64,000 nt of DNA, from the NCBI GenBank assembly GCA_019456195.1, contig VRUK01000003.1, positions 1 to 64,000 on the forward strand, in the 5' to 3' direction. The notes beneath the pieces were generated by a model. It did no database searches. It was not told where the DNA came from and was given only the letters and a program-made list of their open reading frames with translations. The position numbers and the translations under genes were made by a program. This document shows positions 54,665-63,951 of this stretch, one piece after another. The DNA is from Planctomycetota bacterium. Its GTDB lineage: Bacteria; Planctomycetota; Phycisphaerae; Sedimentisphaerales; Anaerobacaceae. The first letter of the stretch is position 1. Each line of letters begins with the position of its first letter.

Positions 54665-55426
54665 TCACTCCTCCGTCCTATCACGAATCAGATTTTTTCG
54701 CACCGCCTGCTGAATGTCCCGTCCGATTCCTCGATTACTCAGGAATACTTCAATACCCCCTTCGTCTTCCACCTGCTCTAAGGCGGCTTGCATCCATTCT
54801 GCTTTGACTTCTTTGCCTGCTCTACGGGACAGAAGATAATCAGCCATTATATCATCACGATTAACACCCAATAGAAGCTGGACCAGCGCACTCATCCCTC
54901 CGACACGGTCCTTTCCGCCCGAGCAGTGAATAATAACCGGCAGGTTATCACGTTCGGCTAAAATACTGAGTATAGCAGATATCGAAGCGGAAATCTCCGC
55001 ATCTAAAGCGAACGCCTTATAAGCTTCTTTGCGGGATGAAGCGTTAACTACAATAGGTAAGGATTTATACTCAGCAAAATCAAACAGGCACTCCACATCC
55101 GGCGCCGACTGCCTTTCTCCATCACTTCGCAAATCGATAATAGTCTTAATCCCTGCCCTCTGAATAACGTCGCATTCTGTTTCTGTGATTTCCGATAACT
55201 TACCGGAACGGTACAGCAGCTTCCTGCCCATAATCATCCCATCCATTGCAGGATAGCCGCCGGTATCCCGTGCGTTGGGAGCGTTTTTCAAATTCAGCGA
55301 CCTTTCTATTGGGATACCCCCCGGCCCGCATCCACCCGCCGGCCCCATCATAGCTGCGCACACTAAAACCCAGAAACACCACTTGAACACCAATAAGAAT
55401 CGTCTATCTCCGACTATTGTTTCCAT
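54665..55426 (-). CDS. Tyrosine-phosphatase-like lipoprotein
   Basis: The protein has 253 residues. A hydrophobic start ends in P-A-G-G-C, resembling a lipobox. The fold is that of the Y_phosphatase3 / dual-specificity family: NARDTGGYPAMDG, IDLRSDGE and the active-site loop HCSGGKDRVGG (C-x5-R). Known relatives remove phosphate from protein tyrosine or from phosphoinositides. AAGGATTTAG precedes the ATG. Function in this cell is not evident. Confidence 0.87.
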   Translation of the reverse strand: METIVGDRRFLLVFKWCFWVLVCAAMMGPAGGCGPGGIPIERSLNLKNAPNARDTGGYPAMDGMIMGRKLLYRSGKLSEITETECDVIQRAGIKTIIDLRSDGERQSAPDVECLFDFAEYKSLPIVVNASSRKEAYKAFALDAEISASISAILSILAERDNLPVIIHCSGGKDRVGGMSALVQLLLGVNRDDIMADYLLSRRAGKEVKAEWMQAALEQVEDEGGIEVFLSNRGIGRDIQQAVRKNLIRDRTEE

Positions 55427-55535
55427 CTAAATCCTTCCCAAATCTTAAACTTCAAAAAACCATTCTCATCTTCTGAGAGTTCAATTACAAAACTTTCAGC
55501 GAAAAGATGAATGACTAACAACTGCGTAACAGTTT

Positions 55536-55733
55536 TTAGTTCGTTCTATCGATTGGTTTGCCGATATATTTTCTGTACACCTCAAATAGATAATATGGGC
55601 CTGGCTCCCATTTCCCTTTTTCAATTTCTATACAACAGTTATAAGCATCCTCTATTTTATCAATCAAGCAGTATTGGTTTACAGTATAAACTTCACATGC
55701 ATTATTGCAGGATAAAATGAGACTGTAGTAAGA
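55536..55733 (-). pseudogene. Coding remnant, unrecognised
   Basis: The minus strand reads about 65 codons without a start codon, ending with VYTVNQYCLIDKIEDAYNCC and on to IGKPIDRTN before TAA at 55536. The composition looks like real protein (charged, aromatic) and not random sequence. It is one of three fragments in this 1.3-kb stretch and may be the C-terminal part of a decayed gene. Confidence 0.35.
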
Positions 55734-55778
55734 TTACAGAGTATTTTATTCGGTCGAAGTATTCTACTCGCAGCCGAA

Positions 55779-55889
55779 TCATGGTGGAAATTCAAGTTTA
55801 TCGTTTGGATTCGCTACAATAGCAATTCTGGAGCTGCCCTCGGCCAACCCAAGCCTTGCATAAGTGTTTGATTCCAAAAATGTTAAGTC
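55779..55889 (-). pseudogene. Coding remnant, unrecognised
   Basis: This fragment of about 36 codons on the minus strand reads DLTFLESNTYARLGLAEG and ends IVANPNDKLEFPP before TGA. It lacks a start and any family I recognise. With its neighbours it suggests a graveyard of small accessory genes, perhaps immunity-type, but that is a guess. Confidence 0.3.
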
Positions 55890-55909
55890 TTATTTGCTCT
55901 GTAAAGCTA

Positions 55910-56322
55910 CTACAGTCTCGATAAAGGTGAACATTCAAAAAAATCAGCTTTAGACCGACTAACAATATCAAAGCCAAGAAAATTATAGTCAGAAAGAATT
56001 GTTTTCAAGTTAAGTGATATTTTATAATCCTTTGCTGCTCCGTCGATAAATATTAAAGGGTATAATTTGTAAGCAAAGAAATCATATTTCCCTGGAGACC
56101 TTGTTAATAACTGTAGCATTATTTCTTCACTGTTATAAAATCCTATATCATTATGCTTCCATTTATCTATCCAATTTTCAGGCCCTTCAGATATACACTT
56201 ACTCGCACTGCAGATTTCTTTAACGGTATCGTTTTTTATCCATCAGGTTTTGGACATATAAGCTTTGGAAAGAAACCTACAAGTTTTGGTTCAGGTATAT
56301 TCATATTTTTTATACGTCTCAT
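55910..56322 (-). pseudogene. Small protein gene with frameshift, unrecognised
   Basis: From ATG 56322 the minus strand reads MRRIKNMNIPEPKLVGFFPK, then LICPKPDG and a stop. A one-base shift in an A run (near 56240) restores a frame that continues IKNDTVKEICSASKC, NWIDKWKHNDIGFYN and on through 69 more codons to SPLSRL at 55910. Joined, it would be about 138 residues. I recognise no family. The restored protein is soluble and Lys/Asp/Phe-rich, like small immunity proteins. Confidence 0.5.
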
Positions 56323-56450
56323 TATCTATATATGTTTCCGGATAACATCCCAAGCCTTTCTTCGGTTTAAGGGAGTCTATAGAAATAATAAAAAACTAAG
56401 AGCAGTAACCTACCTCTTATTCTGCCCAATATACACATAATAGTATTTTT

Positions 56451-56499
56451 CGTTTATCTCACGCCACAGTGATTAACACAAAACAACAGAAAGCACAAA
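56451..56499 (-). repeat. 49-base dispersed repeat, copy A
   Basis: This segment, read on the minus strand, matches 62224-62272 on the plus strand at 48 of 49 bases. It contains GCTTTCTGTTGTTTTGTGTT and GTGGCGTGAGATAAACG. Both copies lie outside genes. No terminal inverted repeats or transposase are near, so it is not an insertion sequence. Confidence 0.8.
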
Positions 56500-56697
56500 T
56501 GAAAACATCTCTGTACTTTTCAGTCTCTTCCCCCAAAGAATACGGGCTTCAGCCTCCATAGAAGGCTGAAGCCCTTTTCCCGGTTAACTGCTATCCGCCA
56601 AACACAAAAAGTGCTCAGCGGCTCTCCTCAATTATCATTAATCAATTGTAACCGATAAATCGTCAAAAGTCAATAATCATTTATCAATAATCATTAA

Positions 56698-59406
56698 TCA
56701 TTTGCGGATTGCCGCCTGGGCCGCCGCTAATCTTGCAATCGGCACTCTAAACGGCGAACAGGATACGTAATTCATCCCGACCCTGTGACAGAAGTCGATA
56801 CTGTTCGGCTCGCCGCCGTGCTCGCCGCAGATACCGACCTTCAGTTTCTTCCTGGTCTGCCTGCCGAGTTTGGTACCCATCTCCACTAACTTACCGACGC
56901 CGACCTGGTCGAGCTGCTGGAACGGGTCCGCCGCATAAATACCCTTTTTGACGTATTCGCCTAAGAACTTACCGGCATCATCCCGCGAAAATCCCATCGT
57001 CATCTGCGTCAGGTCATTCGTCCCGAAGCTGAAGAACTCCGCCTCGGTGGCTATTTCGTCGGCCGTCAAAGCCGCCCTCGGCACCTCAATCATCGTCCCG
57101 ATCATGTACTTGATTTTGGCCTTCTTTTCCTTAAAGACCTTATTGATTTCATCGATAACATCATCCTTGACCAGCTTCAGTTCCGAAACAGCACCGGCCA
57201 GCGGAATCATGATCTCAGGAAGAACAACCTTACCCATTTTTTTCACTTTCAGAGCCGCCTCGATTATCGCCCTTGCCTGCATACGGCAAATCGGAGGATA
57301 CGTCACCGCCAAACGGCACCCGCGATGACCGAGCATGGGATTGAACTCGTGCAATTGGTCAACCTTTGCCTTAACCACGGCCGGCTTGACCCCGAGCCGC
57401 AAAGCCATCTCCGCCTGACTCGCCCTGTCCTGCGGCAGAAACTCATGCAGCGGCGGATCAAGCAATCTAATCGTAACAGGAAGACCCGCCATCGCCTTGA
57501 AGATACCAACGAAATCATTGCGCTGATAAGGCAGCAGTTTCTTCAATGCACCTTCGAACTGCTTCTTGGCAACGATATTTTCCTTTTCAATTGCCTTTTT
57601 CTCTTTGGCGGTCTCGGCCGCTTCAATCTGTTCGACCATCAGGGCATAATCATCGGCCGCTAAAATTATCTGCCGCACAGGCCATATCCGATCGCCCTCG
57701 AAGAACATATGCTCGGTCCTGCAAAGTCCGATGCCTTCGGCTCCGAAGTCCCTTGCCCTCTTTGCGTCGCCCGGCGTATCGGCATTCGTGCGAACTCCCA
57801 GCTTTCGCACGCTATCGCAAATCTTCATAAACTTTTCGAAATCGCCGCTCATCTTTGGCTCCACTGTAGCCAGTTGGCCCGTCATAATCTCACCCTTCGA
57901 GCCATCCATACTGATCCAGTCGCCTTCCTTGACGGTCAGTTTGCCTATGGTAAGTTTATTGGTTTTATAATTGATATTCAAAGCACCGACGCCTGCGACA
58001 CAGCATTTACCCATACCGCGTGCGACAACAGCCGCGTGACTTGTCATGCCGCCGAAAGCTGTCAGAATACCTTCTGCCGCGTCCATTCCACCGATGTCTT
58101 CCGGGCTGGTCTCTTTCCTGACGAGAATGACCTTCTTGCCCTTGTCTCTCCAGGCCTCTGCGGTGTCGGCGGTAAATACAACCTGCCCGACCGCCGCTCC
58201 GGGTGATGCCGGAAGACCATTTGCGATTACATTGCGCTTGGCCTTTGGGTCGAAGTGAGGATGCAGCAGCCTGTCCAATTGCTCCGGCTCGACACGGTTA
58301 ACCGCCATTTTTTTCGATATGAGTTTTTCGTTAACCATATCTACGGCTGTCTTTACCGCGGCCTCGGCAGTCCGCTTGCCCGTTCGCGTCTGAAGAATAT
58401 AAAGCTTCTTGTTCTGGATGGTGAACTCCATATCCTGCATATCTTTGTAATGCTTCTCCAGCCGGCTCATAAGCGCCGTAAGTTGCTTGTAAGCCCTCGG
58501 CAGCTTCTTGTTCAATTTCGTTAACTCCATCGGCGTCCTTATCCCGGCCACGACATCCTCGCCCTGGGCGTTCATCAAAAACTCACCGTAGAATTCCTTC
58601 TTGCCCGTACTCGGATTACGCGTAAAGCAAACGCCCGTCCCGCAGTCGTCCCCCATATTGCCGAATACCATCGCCTGAACATTCACCGCCGTCCCCAACA
58701 GGCCGGTAATATTATTAAGCTCCCGATACCTAATCGCTCTTGGTATCATCCACGAGCCAAACACCGCGTCGATGGCATGTCTTAGCTGAACTCTGCCGTC
58801 CTGCGGAAATAATTCGCCGACGTGTTTTTTATAGACATTCTTATATTTATCGACGACTTCCTTCAATTGTTCCGCACTCAGCTCGTTATCGAGTTCGACC
58901 CTGGCTTTCTTCTTCGCGGTATGAAGTACCTCTTCGAAGTGCTCATGCTCGCATCCCATAACAACATCGCCGAACATATCGATAAACCGGCGATAAATAT
59001 CGTAAGCAAACCGCGGGTTCCTGGTCTTTTTAATAATGCCTTCGATAACATCGTCGTTCAACCCTAAATTAAGAACTGTGTCCATCATACCGGGCATCGA
59101 TACGGCCGCTCCGCTTCGGACGCTGACAAGCAGCGGGTTTTTGGGGTCGCTGAGTTTGGCGTTCATTGCCTTTTCGAGCTTGGCAAGATTTTTATCGACT
59201 TCCGCCTGAAGTCCGGCCGGCCATTTGCCCCCGGATTTATAATATTCGCTGCATACCTTCGTACCGATGGTAAAGCCGGGCGGGACCGGCACTCCTATTT
59301 TTGTCATCTCGGCGAGATTGGCGCCCTTACCGCCCAGTAATTCCTTCATCTTAGTATTACCGTCGGCCTTGCCGCCGCCGAAAAAATACACCCTTTTTTC
59401 TGCCAT
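56698..59406 (-). CDS. ppdK: Pyruvate, phosphate dikinase
   Basis: PPDK (902 residues) interconverts pyruvate, ATP and phosphate with phosphoenolpyruvate, AMP and pyrophosphate. The N-terminal ATP-grasp part (GGKGANLAEMTKIGVPVPPG), the phosphorylated His in GGMTSHAAVVARGMGK and the C-terminal PEP site (FGTNDLTQMTMGFSRDD and GICGEHGG) are complete. It can serve gluconeogenesis or a pyrophosphate-saving glycolysis. GGAGAATTTTAGA precedes the ATG. The 295 bases upstream hold no gene that I can support. Confidence 0.97.
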   Translation of the reverse strand: MAEKRVYFFGGGKADGNTKMKELLGGKGANLAEMTKIGVPVPPGFTIGTKVCSEYYKSGGKWPAGLQAEVDKNLAKLEKAMNAKLSDPKNPLLVSVRSGAAVSMPGMMDTVLNLGLNDDVIEGIIKKTRNPRFAYDIYRRFIDMFGDVVMGCEHEHFEEVLHTAKKKARVELDNELSAEQLKEVVDKYKNVYKKHVGELFPQDGRVQLRHAIDAVFGSWMIPRAIRYRELNNITGLLGTAVNVQAMVFGNMGDDCGTGVCFTRNPSTGKKEFYGEFLMNAQGEDVVAGIRTPMELTKLNKKLPRAYKQLTALMSRLEKHYKDMQDMEFTIQNKKLYILQTRTGKRTAEAAVKTAVDMVNEKLISKKMAVNRVEPEQLDRLLHPHFDPKAKRNVIANGLPASPGAAVGQVVFTADTAEAWRDKGKKVILVRKETSPEDIGGMDAAEGILTAFGGMTSHAAVVARGMGKCCVAGVGALNINYKTNKLTIGKLTVKEGDWISMDGSKGEIMTGQLATVEPKMSGDFEKFMKICDSVRKLGVRTNADTPGDAKRARDFGAEGIGLCRTEHMFFEGDRIWPVRQIILAADDYALMVEQIEAAETAKEKKAIEKENIVAKKQFEGALKKLLPYQRNDFVGIFKAMAGLPVTIRLLDPPLHEFLPQDRASQAEMALRLGVKPAVVKAKVDQLHEFNPMLGHRGCRLAVTYPPICRMQARAIIEAALKVKKMGKVVLPEIMIPLAGAVSELKLVKDDVIDEINKVFKEKKAKIKYMIGTMIEVPRAALTADEIATEAEFFSFGTNDLTQMTMGFSRDDAGKFLGEYVKKGIYAADPFQQLDQVGVGKLVEMGTKLGRQTRKKLKVGICGEHGGEPNSIDFCHRVGMNYVSCSPFRVPIARLAAAQAAIRK

Positions 59407-59701
59407 TCTAAAATTCTCCTTCTAACTACAATTTCGCATTAAAATAATCCTTAAAATAGGATTATATCCAATATTTCTAAACATCCGCTCGCGACTTCGC
59501 AGAGCAGGTAGTAAGCATTACACAAAGCAGCAACTCCACAGGGAAAAATAAGATTGGTTAGTATATTCACCTAAGCTGATTTTGTCAACCTTATAAGAAA
59601 TTTCTTTGTCTTTTAGCAATTAAATCCCGTTGCTCCGCCTGCTGTCTGTGCATGCCAAATCGTAGAAGACAGAGGAAAGAAAATGTGCGATGGATAATGG
59701 G

Positions 59702-60085
59702 TTAATGTATGTGGCCGGATGCCAGGTGCGCCAAATTTAACCAATAGGCAATGAGTACGGCCAGCGAAACAATAACACCTTCTGAGGCAAACATTATACT
59801 CCATAGTTTTCTGCGGCCGCGGAGCATTCGTTTAAGGGCCACGACACCGGCAATAAGTGCGCCTGTCGGAAGGATGGTACATAGACTGTGAACAACTCTA
59901 AAGCCTGGTGTTTCAGCTATGAGGCAGCCTGGGAGGCTTTGTACGGCCTCGACTCTGCGGATTGACAAAATCACAGCGATAATCGCCAGAATACTCAGAA
60001 TAAGTGATGCTGCGGCCAGTATGCCTGTGTGCGGTATTTGGCCGATAGTATTGTTATCTATTTCACTCATACTTTCTTCGTCCAC
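59702..60085 (-). CDS. Small membrane protein, DUF4190-like
   Basis: The protein of 127 residues has three hydrophobic segments (ILAAASLILSILAIIAVIL, a middle one around residues 65-85 and VIVSLAVLIAYWL), as in DUF4190-type proteins. The start is GTG 60085 with AAGG before it, or ATG 60070. It is divergent from the DUF4838 gene. Function unknown. Confidence 0.6.
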   Translation of the reverse strand: MDEESMSEIDNNTIGQIPHTGILAAASLILSILAIIAVILSIRRVEAVQSLPGCLIAETPGFRVVHSLCTILPTGALIAGVVALKRMLRGRRKLWSIMFASEGVIVSLAVLIAYWLNLAHLASGHIH

Positions 60086-60307
60086 ATTACCTTCTTTGAT
60101 TAGAGCCTTCTAATAACTACTATACTGTTAACTCAACTGCGATGTTCGGACAGTTTATTTACTCTATCAAACAACGCCGGATTTTAGATACCGATAAATG
60201 ATTATTTGCCGATAGACTTTGGACAAAGGAGTGTTATACTGACACTCGGAGAGTTCAGGAGTTGTATTCCGAAACCATATAAACAATAGTTCACACTGGA
60301 GAGTATG

Positions 60308-62158
60308 ATGATCTCAGTAAAGAAGATGATGGCTGCGATTGTGACATTCGGATTTTGTGTGAGTATGTCGGTCGCAGAAGGAAGACCATTAGTGGAAATA
60401 ACGCTGGTTAATGAAGGCAGGCCCAGCGCATCAATTGTTGTTGCACAGAATCCAACACCTTCAGCCAGGTTGGCCGCCCTGGAGCTTCAGTATCATTTCC
60501 GGAAAATCACGGGGGCCATCGTGCCTATAAGGACGGATCGTGAAGAGATAACAGGCCCCCGTATCCTTGTTGGCCAAAGCAAGCAGACAAATGCCCTGGG
60601 CATTAAGGGGGCCGACTTCAAGTCACTGGAATACCTCATACAGTTCCGGCCGGATACTATTATCCTGATCGGTCGCGACTGGCAGGACACGCAGGAGAAC
60701 CGGAAGGAACTGGGCAGGGACACCTATGGCCGCACGATTCAGTCAAGCCGACACCAAATTGATTATCATAAAGCTACAGGGCAAGCCGGACAAGGCGCCA
60801 AACCCATCACACTGCCCGGCTTTTTCGATGACCAGGGCACCTGTTACGCCGCCTATCATTTCCTGGAGAAGTTCTGCCAGGTCCGCTGGTATGGTCCGGC
60901 GGAACTTAACGTTGTGATGCCCTCTCAAAAGACTCTGACCGTGCGTGGAGGCGAGATCCGGCGATCGCGAGACCTGAAGCATATCCATGCCTTGGGTGGT
61001 GGCTGGCCCATTATCAAGGTTCAGTGGGACAGCCCGAACGGCGACGAATTGAATCTATACTGGCGGCGCTTGCGCATAGGCGGTGAGAAATGGGCTGGCA
61101 ACCACGCAATCTGGACCAAGACGGTACGTGAAGTCTTCAACAATCCGGAATATCAAGCCAAGGGCAGGGGCAGTGGAAGCCAGCTTTGCTACACCAACCC
61201 GAAGCTTGTGCAGGATGTCGCGCGTGTGGCACGTGATTATTTTGACGGAAAAGAACTGCGCGACGGATTCAAAGCAATGGGCGATTACTTTGCCGTCGTC
61301 CCCGATGACAACTACTCATGGTGCAAGTGTGAGAAGTGCCGGCGAATTCTTGACATCAGCGAAGAAGACAAGCGGGGAGAAGGATTATTCAGTAATGCCC
61401 GCAACAGCTACTACATCTTCAATTTCGTCAACGAAGTGGCTAAGGAGGTAAGGAAGACTCACCCGCACAAGTTCATTGTCGCCCTTGCTTATTCCTCATA
61501 TACCTACCCTCCGAAAGGCCTGGAACTGGAGCCCAATATCTGTGTTGCTCCTTGTCTCCAGATCTGCTATGGCTACGATAAGAAGACGTACTATGAAAAC
61601 GACCTGGCTATCTACCGGGCCTGGCTTGAGGAGGGAGACCGTCCGCTGTATCTGTGGAATTACTTCCATCATCCCATGGAGCCGGCGGTGATCGGCAAGT
61701 GGAACTGTTTCCCATGCTTTATGCCGGATGTGATATCGCGCGAAATAAAGCGTTACTACAAAGACGGGATTCGCGGTGTGTTCCTCTGCGGGATCGGGCA
61801 GCAGCTCGACTATTACCTGTACACGCAGACCGCCTTCGACGTCGATACCGATTATAAGGAACTCGTGGACGAGTTTTTCACTCTGTATTTCGGCGGTGCC
61901 TCCAAACCTATGAAGACGTTTTACTACCGCATTTCCGAGATCAACCGTGAGGAAGCAGTCGTGGGCACAAGTCGCGAGAAATCATGGGCAATGCTGGGAA
62001 CTCCGGAACGGATGAAAGAGCTTGGAGTTTACATCGATGAAGCTGTAAAGCTTGCCGGGACGGATATTGAGAAAAGGCGCGTTGAGACCTGGAAAAAGGG
62101 TGTGTGGGAATATATGAAAGCCGGCCATCATCAGTTCTATCTTCGCGAGAACCAGTAG
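60308..62158 (+). CDS. Secreted DUF4838 protein (uronidase-like)
   Basis: The protein of 616 residues has a signal peptide (MISVKKMMAAIVTFGFC..SVAEG). The N-terminal part (ARLAALELQYHFRKITGA and RILVGQS) resembles the alpha-glucuronidase N-domain, followed by a (beta/alpha)8-like DUF4838 core with WYGPAELN and SYTYPPKGLELEPN. Such proteins are probably glycoside hydrolases of polysaccharide loci. Between two adjacent ATG codons, 60308 is better spaced from GGAG. DUF4838 has no firmly assigned reaction that I know of. Confidence 0.85.
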   Translation: MISVKKMMAAIVTFGFCVSMSVAEGRPLVEITLVNEGRPSASIVVAQNPTPSARLAALELQYHFRKITGAIVPIRTDREEITGPRILVGQSKQTNALGIKGADFKSLEYLIQFRPDTIILIGRDWQDTQENRKELGRDTYGRTIQSSRHQIDYHKATGQAGQGAKPITLPGFFDDQGTCYAAYHFLEKFCQVRWYGPAELNVVMPSQKTLTVRGGEIRRSRDLKHIHALGGGWPIIKVQWDSPNGDELNLYWRRLRIGGEKWAGNHAIWTKTVREVFNNPEYQAKGRGSGSQLCYTNPKLVQDVARVARDYFDGKELRDGFKAMGDYFAVVPDDNYSWCKCEKCRRILDISEEDKRGEGLFSNARNSYYIFNFVNEVAKEVRKTHPHKFIVALAYSSYTYPPKGLELEPNICVAPCLQICYGYDKKTYYENDLAIYRAWLEEGDRPLYLWNYFHHPMEPAVIGKWNCFPCFMPDVISREIKRYYKDGIRGVFLCGIGQQLDYYLYTQTAFDVDTDYKELVDEFFTLYFGGASKPMKTFYYRISEINREEAVVGTSREKSWAMLGTPERMKELGVYIDEAVKLAGTDIEKRRVETWKKGVWEYMKAGHHQFYLRENQ

Positions 62159-62223
62159 GCATCATATATACCCACAAAGGAATACATGAAGCATCGGAAC
62201 TACCCACGCAGGGATTTTTTTCG

Positions 62224-62272
62224 TTTGTGCTTTCTGTTGTTTTGTGTTAATCTCTGTGGCGTGAGATAAACG
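62224..62272 (+). repeat. 49-base dispersed repeat, copy B
   Basis: This is the plus-strand partner of the repeat at 56451-56499, with a single difference (T instead of A). It lies in the 195-base gap between the DUF4838 and TcmP genes, which otherwise holds nothing that I recognise. Confidence 0.8.
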
Positions 62273-62353
62273 GGAAATTTCGTTATGAAAAGTAGATGTT
62301 TATAGTTTTCCCTGATACAAAGTCAAAAAAGCAATCATTTTGGGAGTTTCTCT

Positions 62354-63175
62354 ATGGCGGTTAGATTCGATGAAATTGGATACTGGTCAGAGATCAAGTT
62401 AGATATAATCAAAAAATATGCTGCTGCTTATTCAGTGATAATGAATAAGCAATCCTTTATTAACAATTATTATTATATAGACGGATTTGCAGGCGCAGGA
62501 AAACATATTTCAAAGAATACTAAAGAATTTATCCTAGGAAGCCCTGCAATTGCATTAAATGTAAATCCTCCGTTTAGTGAGTATCACTTTATCGACCTCA
62601 ATGGGGATAAAGCAGATATGCTGAGAAGAGAACTGGGAAGAAACAATCCTAAAGTAAAGGTACATGAGGGAGACTGTAATAAGATTTTGATTGATAAAAT
62701 TTTTCCTCTTGTTAGATTTGAGAATTATAATCGTGCCCTTTGTCTTCTTGATCCGTATGGGATTCATTTAAAATGGGAAGTATTATACGCTGCTGGTAAA
62801 TCTGAAGCGATAGAGGTTTTTCTTAACTTCTCTGTAATGGATATGAATATGAATGTACTACGGAGCGATCCGGAAAAAGTTGACAAAAAACAAATCAATA
62901 GGATGAATGCTTTCTGGGGAGATGAAAGCTGGCGTGAAGCTGCATATGAAGAACAAGCTGGCCTTTTTGGAAAATATGAAGAAAAAACGTCGAATCAGGC
63001 AATGGCCAAGGCTTTTCGTAAAAGACTAAAAACAAAAGCTGGTTTTAGTTATGTACCAGAACCATTGCCAATGAGGAATACAACAGGATCTATTATTTAT
63101 TATCTTTTCTTTGCATCACCTAAGAAAACAGGAAAGGATATTTTTGCGAAATACAAAAATAAAGGATTGGTGTAA
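62354..63175 (+). CDS. tcmP: Three-Cys-motif partner protein TcmP
   Basis: The protein of 273 residues matches the TcmP family, with YYIDGFAGAGKH, the acidic FIDLNGDKADMLR and LCLLDPYGIHLKW, a layout like DNA methyltransferase Rossmann folds. TcmP genes stand next to genes for a three-Cys-motif protein, exactly as here: the stop overlaps the start of the next gene in TAATG. GGGAG lies seven bases before the ATG. The sequence is AT-rich against the surrounding genes, suggesting recent acquisition. The role is unproven; defence or phage-related modification is discussed for such pairs. Confidence 0.88.
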   Translation: MAVRFDEIGYWSEIKLDIIKKYAAAYSVIMNKQSFINNYYYIDGFAGAGKHISKNTKEFILGSPAIALNVNPPFSEYHFIDLNGDKADMLRRELGRNNPKVKVHEGDCNKILIDKIFPLVRFENYNRALCLLDPYGIHLKWEVLYAAGKSEAIEVFLNFSVMDMNMNVLRSDPEKVDKKQINRMNAFWGDESWREAAYEEQAGLFGKYEEKTSNQAMAKAFRKRLKTKAGFSYVPEPLPMRNTTGSIIYYLFFASPKKTGKDIFAKYKNKGLV

Positions 63176-63906
63176 TGGCGGAAAAATCTGCGATTGAATG
63201 GACGGAATCGACTTGGAATCCGGTAACGGGTTGTACGAAAATAAGTTCCGGCTGCCTTAATTGCTATGCCGAACGTATGGCGAGAAGATTAAGGGCGATG
63301 GGCCAGAAAAATTATCGTAACGGCTTTAGGGTTACATGTCACCGGCATACGCTTGATATGCCTTTGAAATGGAAAAGGCCGCAGATGGTTTTTGTCAATT
63401 CAATGAGCGATCTTTTTCATAAAGATGTACCGGATGATTTTGTTCTGGACATATTTTCCACTATGCGACAAGCACAACGACATCAATATCAAATTCTGAG
63501 CAAAAGAGCTGAAAGACTAGCGAAGTTGTCGCCTGGATTGCCGTGGAGGGAAAATATATGGATGGGTGTTACCGTAGAATCCGCGGATTATAAATACCGG
63601 ATTGATTACCTGAGATACTCAGGAGCAAATATTAAATTCTTATCGCTTGAGCCGTTGTTGGGTGACTTGGGAGAACTTAATCTCGATGAGATTGACTGGG
63701 TAATTGCCGGTGGAGAATCGGGGCCGGGGGCGAGACCAATGGAAATCGGCTGGGTCAGAAATATAAGAGAACAATGCCTTGCTCAAAAAGTACCATTTTT
63801 CTTCAAGCAATGGGGTGGTGTAAACAAGAAGAAAGCCGGCAGACTATTAGACGGTGAAACCTGGGATGAAATGCCAATTGGTTTTCGAGATAATATGTAT
63901 GCCTGA
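63175..63906 (+). CDS. DUF5131 / phage Gp37-Gp68 family three-Cys-motif protein
   Basis: The protein has 243 residues. Near the start WNPVTGC, SSGC and LNCYAERMARR give Cys 20, Cys 27 and Cys 30, the three-Cys motif that probably binds an iron-sulfur cluster. FVNSMSDLFH, NIWMGVTVE and FLSLEPLLG and WVIAGGESG follow the DUF5131 pattern, similar in outline to radical-SAM barrels. It overlaps tcmP by one base and is complete. The reaction is unknown. Confidence 0.9.
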   Translation: MAEKSAIEWTESTWNPVTGCTKISSGCLNCYAERMARRLRAMGQKNYRNGFRVTCHRHTLDMPLKWKRPQMVFVNSMSDLFHKDVPDDFVLDIFSTMRQAQRHQYQILSKRAERLAKLSPGLPWRENIWMGVTVESADYKYRIDYLRYSGANIKFLSLEPLLGDLGELNLDEIDWVIAGGESGPGARPMEIGWVRNIREQCLAQKVPFFFKQWGGVNKKKAGRLLDGETWDEMPIGFRDNMYA

Positions 63907-63933
63907 TGTTATTTTTGAGGCTATCTATTTCGT

Positions 63934-63951
63934 TCCTTAATAAATTAAGGA
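63934..63951. other. Inverted repeat after the three-Cys pair
   Basis: TCCTTAAT and ATTAAGGA form a perfect eight-base inverted repeat with two bases between. It begins about 28 bases after the DUF5131 stop and may be the transcript end, but no T tract follows. The remaining bases to 64000 hold nothing I can support. Confidence 0.4.

Noticed and set aside
55511-55720. Plus-strand ORF of 69 codons
   Set aside because: The opposite strand reads like real protein over the same bases, and this ORF is Cys/Phe/Tyr-rich without a ribosome-binding site.
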